Shown here in pieces: positions 33,884-44,705 of a stretch of 64,000 nt of DNA (positions are counted from its first letter, which is position 1; each line of letters starts with the position of its first letter). Where the stretch lies: positions 2,232,001-2,296,000 of the forward strand of contig JARGXX010000088.1 of assembly GCA_030374765.1 (NCBI GenBank), read 5' to 3'. The notes under the pieces were generated by a model. The model worked only from the letters and a program-made list of their open reading frames with translations. It searched no databases and was not told the DNA's origin. The position numbers and the translations under genes are program-made. The stretch comes from Agarophyton chilense. Lineage: Eukaryota; Rhodophyta; Florideophyceae; Gracilariales; Gracilariaceae.

Positions 33884-36560
33884 ATGTATCGGTATTTAGC
33901 TGTGTTATTGAAATCCCATACCACCGGTTTTAGTTTTGAGAAGACTATTGGAATTATGAGGCAGCCAAAAGGTGCTGTTCCTTCATTGAGTCGTGTTTGC
34001 TTTATTACAGACAACATTTGGGCCTACAGTCCAACCGGGAGAGGAAACGACTGCGGTATGCAGTGGATGTCTCAAAGAGATCAGATCAGACAGCTGTCGG
34101 AGTTCGAGACCATTGCTTTTCGGGACATTAGAATTATTTTTCTCACCATTGCATTTGTTAGTAACCCTGGATTACGACTTGTTTGGAACCTGGGCTGTCG
34201 ACAACCAGGTGAAGATGCTCAGTTCGCGAAAGGCAGATCGAGAGGGACATGCAGCAGATGCGCTGGCAGATGCTTTGTTACGAATCATTTTGGCAGTACG
34301 ATATCGGCGTCGTGGGGAGAAACAAACTGAGACCGTTTGCAAGCCACTGACAAGCAGGATGGATGGCCGAGGGGAAGAGGCGCTCAGTGGATGCAGCATA
34401 ACAGCAGATCGGAGTTATGGGAAACCTTCGTTCATCGAGATGTTAACATCGTTCGGACTGGGTTTGGTGTTTGTGATGCCAAATCACCCTCTAAGCGTGC
34501 ACCCTTTTGTTGGCCAATCGTTTCTGAACCCAACGCGAAGTGATTTCGAGGAAGAAATAGTCGAGGGCAGTGACAGTGTGCAAGCGGATTCTGGTAACTC
34601 CAATGCGAATCTGGAGGATTTATTAGAAACACAGGTGACGAATGGCGCTGAACAATTAATGAGGATCCTTGCTCCACAGGAAGTGACTCCATGGTCTCTT
34701 CCTGTATCATATTTTGACAGGAGAGACGCTTTTGTTATTAATGACAGCCCCTTTTTAGGTCCGGTGGTTTTTTGTTGCGACTAAGAAAGTGAAACGCGAT
34801 CGAGGTCTTCTCGGAAATAGTAAGACGTCGGCTATTGATATTCGTGAACGTAGAACAGAGGCTTTCGCTAAGATTCTCCGATTTATGTACATTGTACCAA
34901 CAGGATTTCAAGACACCCTGAGTACATGGATCGTGGTAGCTAAGCCGAATTCTGCAGCAGCTACTTCGCTTTTCAGTAGAGTTCACGGAGAGGGCGAAGC
35001 CATAATGGCAGTCAAAAAGGTTGAAGACAGGCTGGATGCTACGTTTGATTATCTATCCGTGGGATAGCGCTGTGCCGACTGGTTCCTACTCAGACAATTT
35101 AGCTTCCCGGGCACACATGCTGGAATCCTTCAGATGAGCAACGTTGAAGTAAAGCAGAAGCTAGATGTAAAAGATTCAGGAAGGACCATCCAGGATCGTA
35201 CAGTAGGGCAATGGTTTAAACTACTTTTTCCGGGGTTGTTTCGTTTTTAAGGTGTCGACAGAACCGATGATGAGGGGCAGTCTCAATGAGAGCGCCGTCA
35301 TGAAAGCTCTTCGAAACATGCCGCTTATAACATATCTATTTGATGTAGTAATGGTCGCCATGCAAGAGGCACGATATCTGGCCAGCTCTCCTGACGCAAT
35401 TGCAGTACTTGATCTTTGGGTATGAGAGGAATCTGATAATGATGCGCGGGAAGAAAAAGGGGGAGCATTTTTGGCACCGGTTAAGATTAAAACGCATGTG
35501 GCAGCCACCAGTCTAGGTACCACAGTATCGCCGGCGTCTCCAGATATCATCAGTTGCGAGGTAGGAGACAACGTATTCCGCAAATATGTACCAAAGAAGC
35601 ACATGGATCAGGTTCTATATCAGCTGTTGGTTCTAGAACTCCATTTTAGGTGTATGTTTGTGCTTTACAGACTGATATACTCTCTACAGTTCCTATCAGT
35701 TGCTCAGATGCTGTTTTAGATGTTTGCAGAAATGTGCTGATTATTCTGAGCAATCCAGTTGTAGAATGGGCACACAAGAAGTAACTACGCTTCTAAGCTT
35801 CATTTCTAGAGATTGCAAAGCAACAGTTCTTTCTAGACACAAGTTCTGGCAAATCATCGATGAAAAAGTGAAAACAGACAGATGCTTTGTGCCTCTCAAA
35901 ATTTTAAGCACGCTGCTCAGACATTCTATTCGAAGACAAAGGCTGGTGTAGACGGCACCACGCAACAAAGGGAAATTTTGAGGAGTTTGACCTCCCATAT
36001 AAATGGGAGCAAAAACTTATTCGCAGACTCTGAAGAAGATTGCTGTGAATGCATTCTTTGGATGGCGTATGTTTGAACGCCAGGAAATGCTTGAGGCAGA
36101 TGCTACGTTCGGTTCTTTCGAAAGACACAAAAAGTTTCTGAATAAGGTTCGAGCCACAGCTGATTTTATGTTTGACGTTTGTCGTGAAATTTTATCCCAC
36201 GCTGCAGCCTTGGTTGTAGAAGAAGGGGAAAGTAGACAAGAACAGGAAGAAATAATTGAGGACAGCGAAGTCAAGCGGCTAGTTGCATTGGAAAAGGCTC
36301 GAAAAAAGAGGCGTTCCCTTTATTTAATAGTACAGACGGTAGAAGTCTTCGTCTTCGAGTGCGAGGTCATTCTACAAAGCAAGGAGGAATTAGATACTGT
36401 GGGCTCTGCCGACAGAACAGTGGAAGCTGGCGAGGGCACCAAACCACCTACTGCTGTCAGCTTTGCGCGGTTCCACTATGTGCCAGGACATACGCCGGGT
36501 TGAGAAAAAGCTTTTGGAATATGTGGCACTCCGTCAAAGATTTACACTTTCAAAGTACAC
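33884..36560 (+). pseudogene. Decayed piggyBac-like DNA transposon transposase
   Basis: Plus-strand frames in sequence suggest one broken transposase. At about 34150-34520 there is a DDE-type block (LDYDLFGTWAVDN, then ADRSYGKPSFIEML and VMPNHPLSVHPFVG). At 34785-35066 a continuation begins in another frame. At 36390-36530 there is a C-terminal zinc ribbon (YCGLCRQN..., YCCQLCAVPLC, then FWNMWHS), which fits the ribbon ending many piggyBac-type transposases. Frame changes near 34785 and between 35070 and 36003 plus several stops make it non-functional, unless some gaps are introns. Terminal inverted repeats were not identified. Family assignment is moderate. Confidence 0.5.
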
Positions 36561-36829
36561 CAAAGAGGATATCAAGCTCTCCTGATGGTGATAGTGCTTT
36601 TGTTTTTCCGAAAGACAACAGTAAGAATGCTACAATAGAGCAATGTATGGTACAGAGAACCCCCAGAACTCGTTTCGAAGGTCGGATGAGAGAACGCTCC
36701 AGCCCAGTAGTCCGTAGCGGTCAGCCTGCATCCAAAAAGAGGCACACCCGATAGCCTGCAGCTCAAGCAAAGGTGCTCCGGACGTTACGAATGAAATAAA
36801 GGTGATGTATGGTGCCCCACATGGGCTTC

Positions 36830-37055
36830 ATTGATCAATATACTGATCAATAGGCCATATTTGGCACTCAAAGAGCAACCTAAACCGTTATTTTCGAAGG
36901 ACATTTCCTCCCGGAATAATTTAACTTTTGCCTCCAAACTTCTCACGATTGTCAGGAAGTGAGTGTGCATTGATCCTGTCAGAATAGTTTCTCGTTTTCG
37001 TGAAAGGCGTGGAACTACTGGACCTTTAGAGGTATTGATCAGTATAGTGATCAAT
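36830..37055. repeat. Pair of palindromes, MITE-like
   Basis: Two 22-bp hairpins, each ATTGATCA, six bases, TGATCAAT, stand at 36830-36851 and 37034-37055. The second is the reverse complement of the first with one mismatch, so they form inverted ends of a 226-bp unit. The interior has no gene. This fits a small non-autonomous DNA element or a relic of the adjacent transposon's end. GGCCATATTTGGCA follows the left palindrome. Confidence 0.5.
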
Positions 37056-38093
37056 AAAAATTAGCATTAGGGATATCACCAATAATGAAGGCTACGAAAC
37101 AAATGAAGAAGCGTTTGAGTCATACCACGAATTTGTTGAGCGCTTCAGAGCATCGAAAAACTTGTCAGAGACCGACACTGATGTTGTCGAAAACCGTCCA
37201 TTGGTGACTACTAGAGTTGCTCTGCTTCTTCGATTGTTTTGGAGGCTTTTAACCAGCACCAGCAGTCTAGGCAAGCTGCTGAAGTGAAGCGTGAAAGCGG
37301 CGCCGCACAGGCGGAGGCAAGGCACCTGGAGAAACAAGCTTGTACAGCTCAAAAGCAGGCTGAACGCGCGAAATTTGCCCGTCGAAAGGGGTTACATGAA
37401 AAGTGGCTCAGAAGCAGGCCAATGCGCAAGCAGCATCTTAGCCGAAGTCGTTCCGCTAGCCGACAGGGAGTAAGGTTACAAGCAGTTGTTCGCAGGAAGG
37501 AAACTTGAGTAACACTCCCTTTGAAGCCCAAAATCAAAGGTTTGCAATTAATCCTTGTTCCTTCTTTACCCGACACAGGGCAAACTCAGCGGCTATCTCA
37601 CAATGTGAGTTAAAACGCTCTCACTGCGTCATCTGTCTTTCAATTGTTCTGAGATTTGAGGTGCGAGTGCATGACAGTGCTCTGAAAAGTTGTGCAGCTT
37701 TTCAGCCCCCGAGCGGAAGTCAAAGTACTTCCTTCATTTAAAAAGTTGAATATGTCCCATATGTACCTACCCCCTGATAACTCTCGGACCAGTGACGGGT
37801 TTATGTTGAGGAGGAAGACGCTTGGTCCCATAAGTCACCGGTAGCGGAGGCGGCGTTCGCGTCTCGGTTTCGTGTGTTACGTGGACACAAGCGTTGTGAC
37901 AACAGTGATGAATTCGTGATATCTACCCTTAGCTACTCCGTATAATAGGCAAGTCGTCGCCCTCACCCTCACCAGATTGTAGCTCAGCCTTTCTTTTTTC
38001 GGCAGTTTTCCAGCCATGGAAACCGAACCCCACGAACAAGGCTCGCAGAGAAGAGTTTGGGGTACTTTATGAGAAAATCGGAATGCCACTCCT
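37056..38093. other. Transition zone with gene-like scraps
   Basis: A plus frame at about 37078-37285 gives an acidic, helical-looking stretch (NNEGYETNEEAFESYHEF...). Another at 37239-37508 gives a Gln/Ala/Arg/Lys-rich coiled-coil-like peptide. Neither has a good start or a known domain, and they may be scraps of one dead gene. The rest, to the BIO3-BIO1 end at 38122, shows nothing recognisable. This zone separates the transposon cluster from the gene island. Confidence 0.3.
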
Positions 38094-38125
38094 ATAGTGA
38101 GCGAAGGCAAGCCTTCGCTCACTAT
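38094..38125 (-). repeat. Strong hairpin spanning the BIO3-BIO1 stop codon
   Basis: ATAGTGAGCGAAGGC (38094-38108) and its exact reverse complement (38111-38125) are separated by two bases, a 15-bp perfect stem. On the reverse strand the gene's TAG stop (38124-38122) lies in the first arm, followed at once by an in-frame TGA. It may mark the mRNA 3' end or be a tiny inverted insertion. Confidence 0.75.
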
Positions 38126-40386
38126 GTCGAAACCCTGTCTTGCTCAGATTCAGAACCTGACATCGCGGGGTGATAATCGTCTAATACTCCCAACAAAAGC
38201 TTCAAAAGAGAGTCACATTGACTTCTGTTTGATAGCGGCGTGCTCATCATATATATCACATTTCCCAGTGGTCTCGTGAAAATCCCTTTCTTCTGTAACC
38301 TTTGCGAAATCTCAAGAGCCCCAGTGGCGCTATACCCTTCACCATCCTTGCCCTTGAATTCTATACTCATAACAGTCCCAACGATACTAACACCCTTGAC
38401 AAAATCAAAGCTGCTTATTTCTCGCGCAACACCTTCATTCCAAAATTCCATACGCTGATTCCCATTCTCCTGCAACTCCTCAAATCTCTTTAAGCTTTCC
38501 ACTCCGGCCGCACACCCAATGGCATGTGCAGTATATGAATGGCCATGAAGCAATGCCTCCTTCTTAGAGGCGCCGTCAAATGCCTTAAATACTTCCTCAG
38601 TGGCAACCGTGACCGACAGAGGAACGCTTCCAGTCAAAAGTTTTCCGTACGCTGCAATGTCTGGATCCCGTCCAAGGAGCTTCCCAGCACTCTCAACTCC
38701 CAAACGCCAGTATCCAACAAATATTTCGTCAAAGATAACTGGGATTTGTCGCTTTCGGCATTCGTCAACGAGCGCTCTTTGAAAGGCTGGGTCAACAATC
38801 TTCATACCACCAGCGCCAAGGAGAATTGGCTCAATAACCAATGCACCAATATCAACTTCACCCTGTTGTAGGATTTGATCAAGGGTCGTAGCAATCTGTT
38901 GCCCATACGGGTCAACAGTTCTTTCGGTCGAAAACAGCTCTTCCTGCCCAGCAAGCTCAACGTCATATTCAAAGCCAAGCCATTCCGGCATTTCGATGGT
39001 CCAGATCCCATCCTTAATAGATGCACACGGTGGGTCAATGCAAAATCCGCATGATTCATACCATGGTGTCTGCAAGCGGTTAAAATCGCTATCAGCGGAA
39101 CAGTTCATTACTCCAAGGGTATCGCCATGGTAGCCACCCTTCAATCCAACAATCTTCACTGGAAGCCCCTTCAGTTGCGGAAAATCGACCGCCCTCTTCC
39201 TGAACGCCATTTTCAAAGCAACCTCCATAGCCGTAGAGCCATCATCTGAGTAGAAAACCCGCGAGGCCCAACCTGCACCAGGTCCTTTCAAAACTTTCTT
39301 GGCGAGAGCAAAGGCTGGTTCGTATGCGGCCTCTGCAAACATGACGTGACCATACCTGCCGGCGGCAGCCCCAACAGCTTTGGCTATGCCAACATCACCA
39401 TGTCCTACACCATTCGTCCACCAGCTTCCAATAGCATCAGTCATCGGTTTTATTCCTGTATCTTCATTATAAACCATGAAGTCGTTACCATGGGCTGAGT
39501 CTATAGAAACTATATTTTGTAATTGTGTGTGTTGTGTGAAGGGATACCAGAAGATGTTTCGAGACTCGGCATTCATTTTGTCGATTTCAATCAGCCGTTC
39601 ATTTTCTGTGTGCTGCAAATGGTTTAAAAGCTGAGCAAAGAATTGGTTCACATGCTCGTCACTGAAATACTCTTGTAGTGATATGTCCGGCGGCGGAAGC
39701 TTTGGAGCACGGAAAACAGTAGTTTCGGTTCTGACCTTCGGCTGGATAGAAGTCTCGTTATTGAGCTTACTGGTTTGCTCCTCCAGCAAGATTAAAGCTG
39801 GTACATGATATCCGCGAAGCAGTAATGCTTCGTAAGCAGCCAAAGTAGTTGAGATGCCACCCAGATTGGCATCACCAAGAAGAACTGCAGGAAGGCGCAA
39901 CGGACGGTAAACATCTGCTTGCGAAGTTCCAGAGGGACAGGGTGACAATACGCCACCAGCTGTTTCTACAATTACGAGTGGATGAGACACTTCATTTCCA
40001 GAAACAGATGTGTGGTAGTCGTGCAAAGCACTTTCAGTGTGACTGCAGATTTCGGTGTCGGTAACGGGCGGCTGTTCTGAGAGAGTGGCTGCGAGGTCAG
40101 GACTGACCGGAGCCTCGTACGAATAAAGTGTAAGCGTGTGTGCTTGTGAAGCGTGTTGGAGAACAGTAGCCGAATCGTCATCGGCAGGATATCCAGTTTG
40201 TACGGGCTTGATATAGAGTGAAGGACTTGCGGTTGCGCGAAGCAGTCCAGCTGAGAGAACAGTTTTACCGACACCTGTGTTTGCGCCCCACAGCTGCATA
40301 GTTAGCGGGTGGGCTTTTGAGGACGTATGGGCGCGTCGGACGTGAATATGGCGGCAATTAAGGAAGATGCGCGATAGCGCAGACAT
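38122..40386 (-). CDS. BIO3-BIO1: Bifunctional dethiobiotin synthetase / DAPA aminotransferase
   Basis: This fused enzyme carries out two successive biotin steps: PLP-dependent transamination of KAPA to DAPA, then ATP-dependent ring closure to dethiobiotin. The protein has 754 residues from the first ATG (40386). The open frame extends 22 codons further up but only from a TTG. Residues 1-28 (MSALSRIFLNCRHIHVRR...) look like a mitochondrial presequence, as in plant BIO3-BIO1. The synthetase half has the P-loop GANTGVGKT (34-42) and ETAGGVLSPC. The aminotransferase half starts near 279 (FWYPFTQH) and has FDEIFVGYWRLG (about 553) and the PLP lysine in YGKLLTGS (about 580). No introns. It diverges from NUP85 across 410 bp. 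Confidence 0.95.
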   Translation of the reverse strand: MSALSRIFLNCRHIHVRRAHTSSKAHPLTMQLWGANTGVGKTVLSAGLLRATASPSLYIKPVQTGYPADDDSATVLQHASQAHTLTLYSYEAPVSPDLAATLSEQPPVTDTEICSHTESALHDYHTSVSGNEVSHPLVIVETAGGVLSPCPSGTSQADVYRPLRLPAVLLGDANLGGISTTLAAYEALLLRGYHVPALILLEEQTSKLNNETSIQPKVRTETTVFRAPKLPPPDISLQEYFSDEHVNQFFAQLLNHLQHTENERLIEIDKMNAESRNIFWYPFTQHTQLQNIVSIDSAHGNDFMVYNEDTGIKPMTDAIGSWWTNGVGHGDVGIAKAVGAAAGRYGHVMFAEAAYEPAFALAKKVLKGPGAGWASRVFYSDDGSTAMEVALKMAFRKRAVDFPQLKGLPVKIVGLKGGYHGDTLGVMNCSADSDFNRLQTPWYESCGFCIDPPCASIKDGIWTIEMPEWLGFEYDVELAGQEELFSTERTVDPYGQQIATTLDQILQQGEVDIGALVIEPILLGAGGMKIVDPAFQRALVDECRKRQIPVIFDEIFVGYWRLGVESAGKLLGRDPDIAAYGKLLTGSVPLSVTVATEEVFKAFDGASKKEALLHGHSYTAHAIGCAAGVESLKRFEELQENGNQRMEFWNEGVAREISSFDFVKGVSIVGTVMSIEFKGKDGEGYSATGALEISQRLQKKGIFTRPLGNVIYMMSTPLSNRSQCDSLLKLLLGVLDDYHPAMSGSESEQDRVST

Positions 40387-40796
40387 GTTGATTGTAGGCA
40401 GTTGTTCTGTTGAAGGTTTGAGAGTGAGAGAGCGACAGTGCGAAAGGTACAAGGGTTTCGTTGATCGTCGTGAGATATTGAGTACCTGCGATGAGGCCTA
40501 AACAGGGAGGTTGGGATAGAAAGCTTCAATGGGATGGTGCCGCGTGACAGATACGCTGGTGCCGGCGTGACACAGCGCATAGCCCACGTCACGACATGTC
40601 AGCGTTGGCTACGAAAGAAAGATGCAATTCACCAATTCGCGCCCAACTTTCAAAACTTTTCAGTTCAAATTTCTTCCGAATTGCTCACCACATTGTCTTT
40701 GTGGTGCTGCCTCGAGTCCACGACTCTAACCCGAATAAAGGCCTAAACATACATCTTTAGTACACCTTTAACCTACCCCGCAAGTTGACTTCCTGT
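40387..40796. promoter_or_regulatory. Divergent promoter region, BIO3-BIO1 / NUP85
   Basis: This is the 410-bp gap between the two divergent start codons, so both promoters and 5' UTRs must lie here. No clear TATA box stands at a convincing distance from either start. A shared, TATA-less bidirectional promoter is likely by position only. Confidence 0.5.
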
Positions 40797-42848
40797 ATGG
40801 CGCCGGCTGTCTTTCCCGATGATCATGTGCTTTCGGACTCTCTGTTTTCTTTTCGACCATCCGCCCCTATTTCCACTTTCTCCTCACACCCACATCCTCT
40901 TCAACCACTTCCACGACCCTTTGCGCAACTATATCGCACAGCCCATTATGAAATCACTCGAGAGAATCAACTGCCCCCCGCCGAACTCAGTATGCGGTAC
41001 CGCTCTCTTATTCACGAATGCAAAGAATCATTACAGCCTTCAGAACATCCGTCGCAAAACAATCTCATTCCCGTATTAGAAATGGCATCAACAGTATGGC
41101 ATCTCATTGAAATCTTGTACATTAGGGATAGAAGTCAGTCTGAAAGTCACATCAGCGTCGACCTCATAGAGTGGTTTAATTTCAACTTTCCCGAACAACG
41201 TCCCGACATGGAAACAAGTTTTAACTCTGCTTCTCTTTCGGAAGACGACTTGTGGAAGCTAATAACCAAATGCGTTCTTTCTGGCAAAATTCAAGCCGCT
41301 CTGAAAATAGTGTCCAGCAGCCTCCATACCAGTTCTGAGTCTCAAGGGGATTTTGCGACCGCTTCACCAGGACCACCAAATAGGTCATCAAAAGAAAATT
41401 CAGTTCGCTCATCACTGAAGACTCTTCATGCCATTCTGGATAAGGCGCCCGGCAACACGATACAGTCAAGACGTGATCAATCGTGGAGTAATTGGCAGGC
41501 CGTCTGTCGTAGCTGGACTACTTCTGACATGCTTGCTGATCTTCAACCTGCAAGGCAGGTGTTTCAAATCCTGGGTGGTAATCATAACGCTATCGCCGCC
41601 TTGACCAAGACATGGGAAGAGATGTTCCTTGCCTGTGCGCTTTATTTGCCTGAAGAGATTGGTTTTGAGAATAGCTTACGTAGCGGACTTCAGACTGTTA
41701 TAGCAGCATCCGCAGAAGCCTCAATGGTGAAAGCAGCACCAAAAGAAGGTGTTGGTCTAGCTCTTGTTGAGGTGTCCATGGGCAATTGCGTTAATGCTCT
41801 CGTTATCATGGAGATAACATTACCCACATCTTGGTTTTCTGCACATCTTAGTGATATTCTTGTTCGAATTGGTAAGATATCTGACAAGCATCCTGTCACA
41901 GCTGAAAATCCAGATGTGGGTGTGAAAGAAAGGTTCTTTATCAAGTTTGCTGAAGAGCTGGAAACCCATCCGGGCCTTTGGCGCATCGCTGCAGACTACT
42001 ACATGGCATGCCCTAAACTCGGGGATACAAAACTCATTGACTTGTTGATGAAGAAAGAGTTCACTGGAGGTAGCGACATGGATGCCGAAAAGGCACTACA
42101 CTTATGCTATGCCCGTAATTTGCCCAAAACAGCTCGTAGAATACGGACCAAGCTTGGGTCACAATGTTTGGAGTACAACAACTTGGGCGGTGCGATTTCA
42201 TGGTACGCGACAGCGGGAACAATTCGTGAGGCTCAGAAAGTAGTTGACTTGGCATTGCAAGCGGCTGAAAGAGAAGGTCCAGATTCGAATGGTGGTCTGC
42301 TTTTAGTCAATGTCGTAAATGCGATAAACAAATTTGCCAGTGAGGATATGCGACAGGCATTCGGCTATCTGGACGTATACAAAGAAATGCAAGAACATCT
42401 CAAGATATTGGCCGGAATGAAAGCAACCAATGATAATGACGATGGAAGAGTGAACGAAAGCCAGACCGAAGTTACCCGCACTGCGGTTACTTCTTTCATA
42501 CAAAGCGTTAGTACCCTTCTTGTTGGTGGAGGACTACCGCGCCAATATTGGTGCGTTGTGGTATTTGAAGCAGTGCGGGTTCTTGAAGAGTTTCCGGATG
42601 CAAATCGATCCGTTCCACGCTCAGCGTTACGCAACTTGATTACTGCTTTAGAGTTATCAGCGGGGCCACATGCAGCCGATATTCTCCTTGAAGGTATAAA
42701 GAGTCGCTTAAAATGGGAATGGAACGCGGGAAATACTGCGAATATGGAGATAGTGGACGCGAAGAGCGTAGAGGACGTGTCCGAATCGCTTGGCCATTGC
42801 CGGAAGATCTTGTCATCTGTGATGGCAAGAGCAATAAACCAATCGTGA
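40797..42848 (+). CDS. NUP85: Nucleoporin Nup85 (Y-complex scaffold)
   Basis: Nup85 is an alpha-helical subunit of the Y (Nup107-160) complex, which forms the scaffold rings of the nuclear pore. The protein has 683 residues from ATG 40797; an in-frame TTG four codons upstream is not a likely start. Family-like blocks appear in order: FAQLYRTAHYE near 45, DDLWKLITKCVLSGKIQAAL near 150, FFIKFAEEL...HPGLWRIAADYY near 380-400, CPKLG, then KTARRIRTKL and NNLGGAISWY near 440-470, matching the signature region of vertebrate Nup85. Length fits the family (about 650-750). One exon. Its stop lies one base from the stop of the convergent gene at 42850. Confidence 0.87.
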   Translation: MAPAVFPDDHVLSDSLFSFRPSAPISTFSSHPHPLQPLPRPFAQLYRTAHYEITRENQLPPAELSMRYRSLIHECKESLQPSEHPSQNNLIPVLEMASTVWHLIEILYIRDRSQSESHISVDLIEWFNFNFPEQRPDMETSFNSASLSEDDLWKLITKCVLSGKIQAALKIVSSSLHTSSESQGDFATASPGPPNRSSKENSVRSSLKTLHAILDKAPGNTIQSRRDQSWSNWQAVCRSWTTSDMLADLQPARQVFQILGGNHNAIAALTKTWEEMFLACALYLPEEIGFENSLRSGLQTVIAASAEASMVKAAPKEGVGLALVEVSMGNCVNALVIMEITLPTSWFSAHLSDILVRIGKISDKHPVTAENPDVGVKERFFIKFAEELETHPGLWRIAADYYMACPKLGDTKLIDLLMKKEFTGGSDMDAEKALHLCYARNLPKTARRIRTKLGSQCLEYNNLGGAISWYATAGTIREAQKVVDLALQAAEREGPDSNGGLLLVNVVNAINKFASEDMRQAFGYLDVYKEMQEHLKILAGMKATNDNDDGRVNESQTEVTRTAVTSFIQSVSTLLVGGGLPRQYWCVVVFEAVRVLEEFPDANRSVPRSALRNLITALELSAGPHAADILLEGIKSRLKWEWNAGNTANMEIVDAKSVEDVSESLGHCRKILSSVMARAINQS

Positions 42849-42849
42849 G

Positions 42850-43390
42850 TCACTGTCTACGCCAGCAGTCCCACTTTTCTTTCATGAGGATACACACACC
42901 CTGGTTCAGTAGCTCATCATCATTCCGCTTTGCTTCTGCAGCGTTCTGAACGGCCTTGAAAACTTCGTCCTGTTCCCTAGTATGGACGACGATATGCTCG
43001 TGAACAATGTCTACCAACACGTCAACATACGTCATGTATTTCGTCACTCGATCAATGAACTCGTTCCGGTTTAAATCTTCTTTCATCTGTGAGTCGTACT
43101 GTCGGGCCAAGTTCCGCACCGCTGACCTCAGCCGCAAAGCAAGATCCATGTCCCAGCACCGAAACATCCCCTTCACCACTTGGGTCAATAACGTCTCGAA
43201 AGCACTGTGCGCGTTTGTGAGCATCTTGTGAAGAGAACCCATAGCCGTGCCGTACCTCGAAAATATCTCATCATGATTGAAGAGGGCATCCTGAGATACA
43301 GTTGCATCACAAACGGAAACGCGTAAAAAAGCGTGCTGCTGCGAACGTTGCCGAAAGAATTCAAAGAGCACAAACCATGTCTTTGGCGTT
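42850..43390 (-). CDS. Unknown helical protein, 5' end uncertain
   Basis: The reverse frame gives about 180 residues of well-mixed, helical-looking protein (TPKTWFVLFEFFRQ... to ...LMKEKWDCWRRQ) with no family recognised. No ATG opens the frame: it stays open up to about 43424. A possible splice acceptor (TTATCTAG on the reverse strand, AG at 43392-43391) lies just above TPKTWF, so an upstream exon is likely. The first internal ATG would give only about 129 residues. No convincing upstream exon was found in 43400-43900. Its stop is one base from that of NUP85, which supports both being real genes in a compact island. Confidence 0.5.
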
Positions 43391-44705
43391 CTAGATAAGT
43401 CCGAGCCGAAGCATGATCTAGATCACCACCATGAGGGCCCTTCCTCCGACATTACGAAATTCAAGTGATCGTATAAGTACAGGGGTCTGTCTTAAGTAAA
43501 GCGGCTACCTTCGGTACGTTGTTGGAAATCGTGATGAAACATGCCGTAACTGCGAGGACTTCGCTTTGATTTCTGTTCATTTGCGAAAATCTGAATAACG
43601 AAGATGCCCCTCGAAACCACATCCAACGGCTGCCGAACCCATCGTCGCGACAGTACATGTGTCCGCACAATGCCAGCCTCCGCATAATGCCAGCCTGCTC
43701 ACCAGGGACAGCTGAATTCTCGATTGCTCTGCAGAACAAGACATGCCCTGCCTTTTAGTGGGCTTGTTGTTTTCATGCGGCTCGGCGCCCTCGCCTGCCA
43801 AACAGTTGTACGTATGTCGTACAGGGGTTCTCTCGAAAAATCTCTCTCTCTCTTTTCCGGGCATGCTATGTTCTATTAATAATACGTAGCAGAGAACGTT
43901 ACTTTTGAAAGAACCGTTCTCTCACTAAAAAGGCCAACACTCTATCAGGCCACTTGATGATAAATTCTTCAAGATCAGGACCTTGACGTCCGCGAAGAGA
44001 AGGAAAACACAACCTTCTCCACAGTGCCCGTTTCTCGAAAACGTTAAAATCTATCTCTCCTCGATGACTGCGGAGCATGGAAAGTTGAAGTATCTCAAAT
44101 ATGGATCAAGGCTTTGACAATGACCGATGGAAAAGCAGACACTGCTGTCGTTTCAATCTCCGGCACAACCTCTTCCCAGGTGACTGCGAACCCGCAGGTT
44201 TCCACAAACGTCTACTATACTACTGCTCCTTCGAGGGAAACTCAACCTCCCCGCCCATCTTTAGATTTCGTGAAGGTATGGATTCCGAGCGTGGTTCAAA
44301 GACACGGAGCATCCGGGTCATTGAACACAAGATTTACCGTGTGTCACATTCCAAGCGAAACACGTCACAGAGTCAGCGACAAACCTCCTGAACACAATTA
44401 GCGCAACATATGAACTTGAAATGATTTGTAAGAAACTATCGCTGCGGCGTGTCATCGTCGGGGTTACTTACTCTAGCATGCAAGCACGAAGCTTTTGTCA
44501 CACAGCGTTTTGCAGTAACTCAGCCGCATTCGAATGTGTCCACCTCACTCTGCCGCACAATGATTAGTGTGTGCAATTCCCTCTCCATTCGTGCGCGTCA
44601 AAGAGTTTGGACTGACACTACATCATGCATTTCTGCATTTGTGGGGGGGGGCCTTTGCTCTAATTGCTACAATCAATCGGTCCTCTGCCGCACTCTTCGC
44701 TTCCC
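43391..44705. other. Intergenic region, no gene recognised
   Basis: Short frames occur on both strands but none has protein-like composition or a domain. It may contain an upstream exon of the reverse gene at 42850. A run of nine or more G residues stands at about 44643-44652. Confidence 0.4.

Noticed and set aside
40387-40452. Longer N-terminus for BIO3-BIO1
   Set aside because: The extension begins with TTG. The ATG at 40386 gives a proper presequence.
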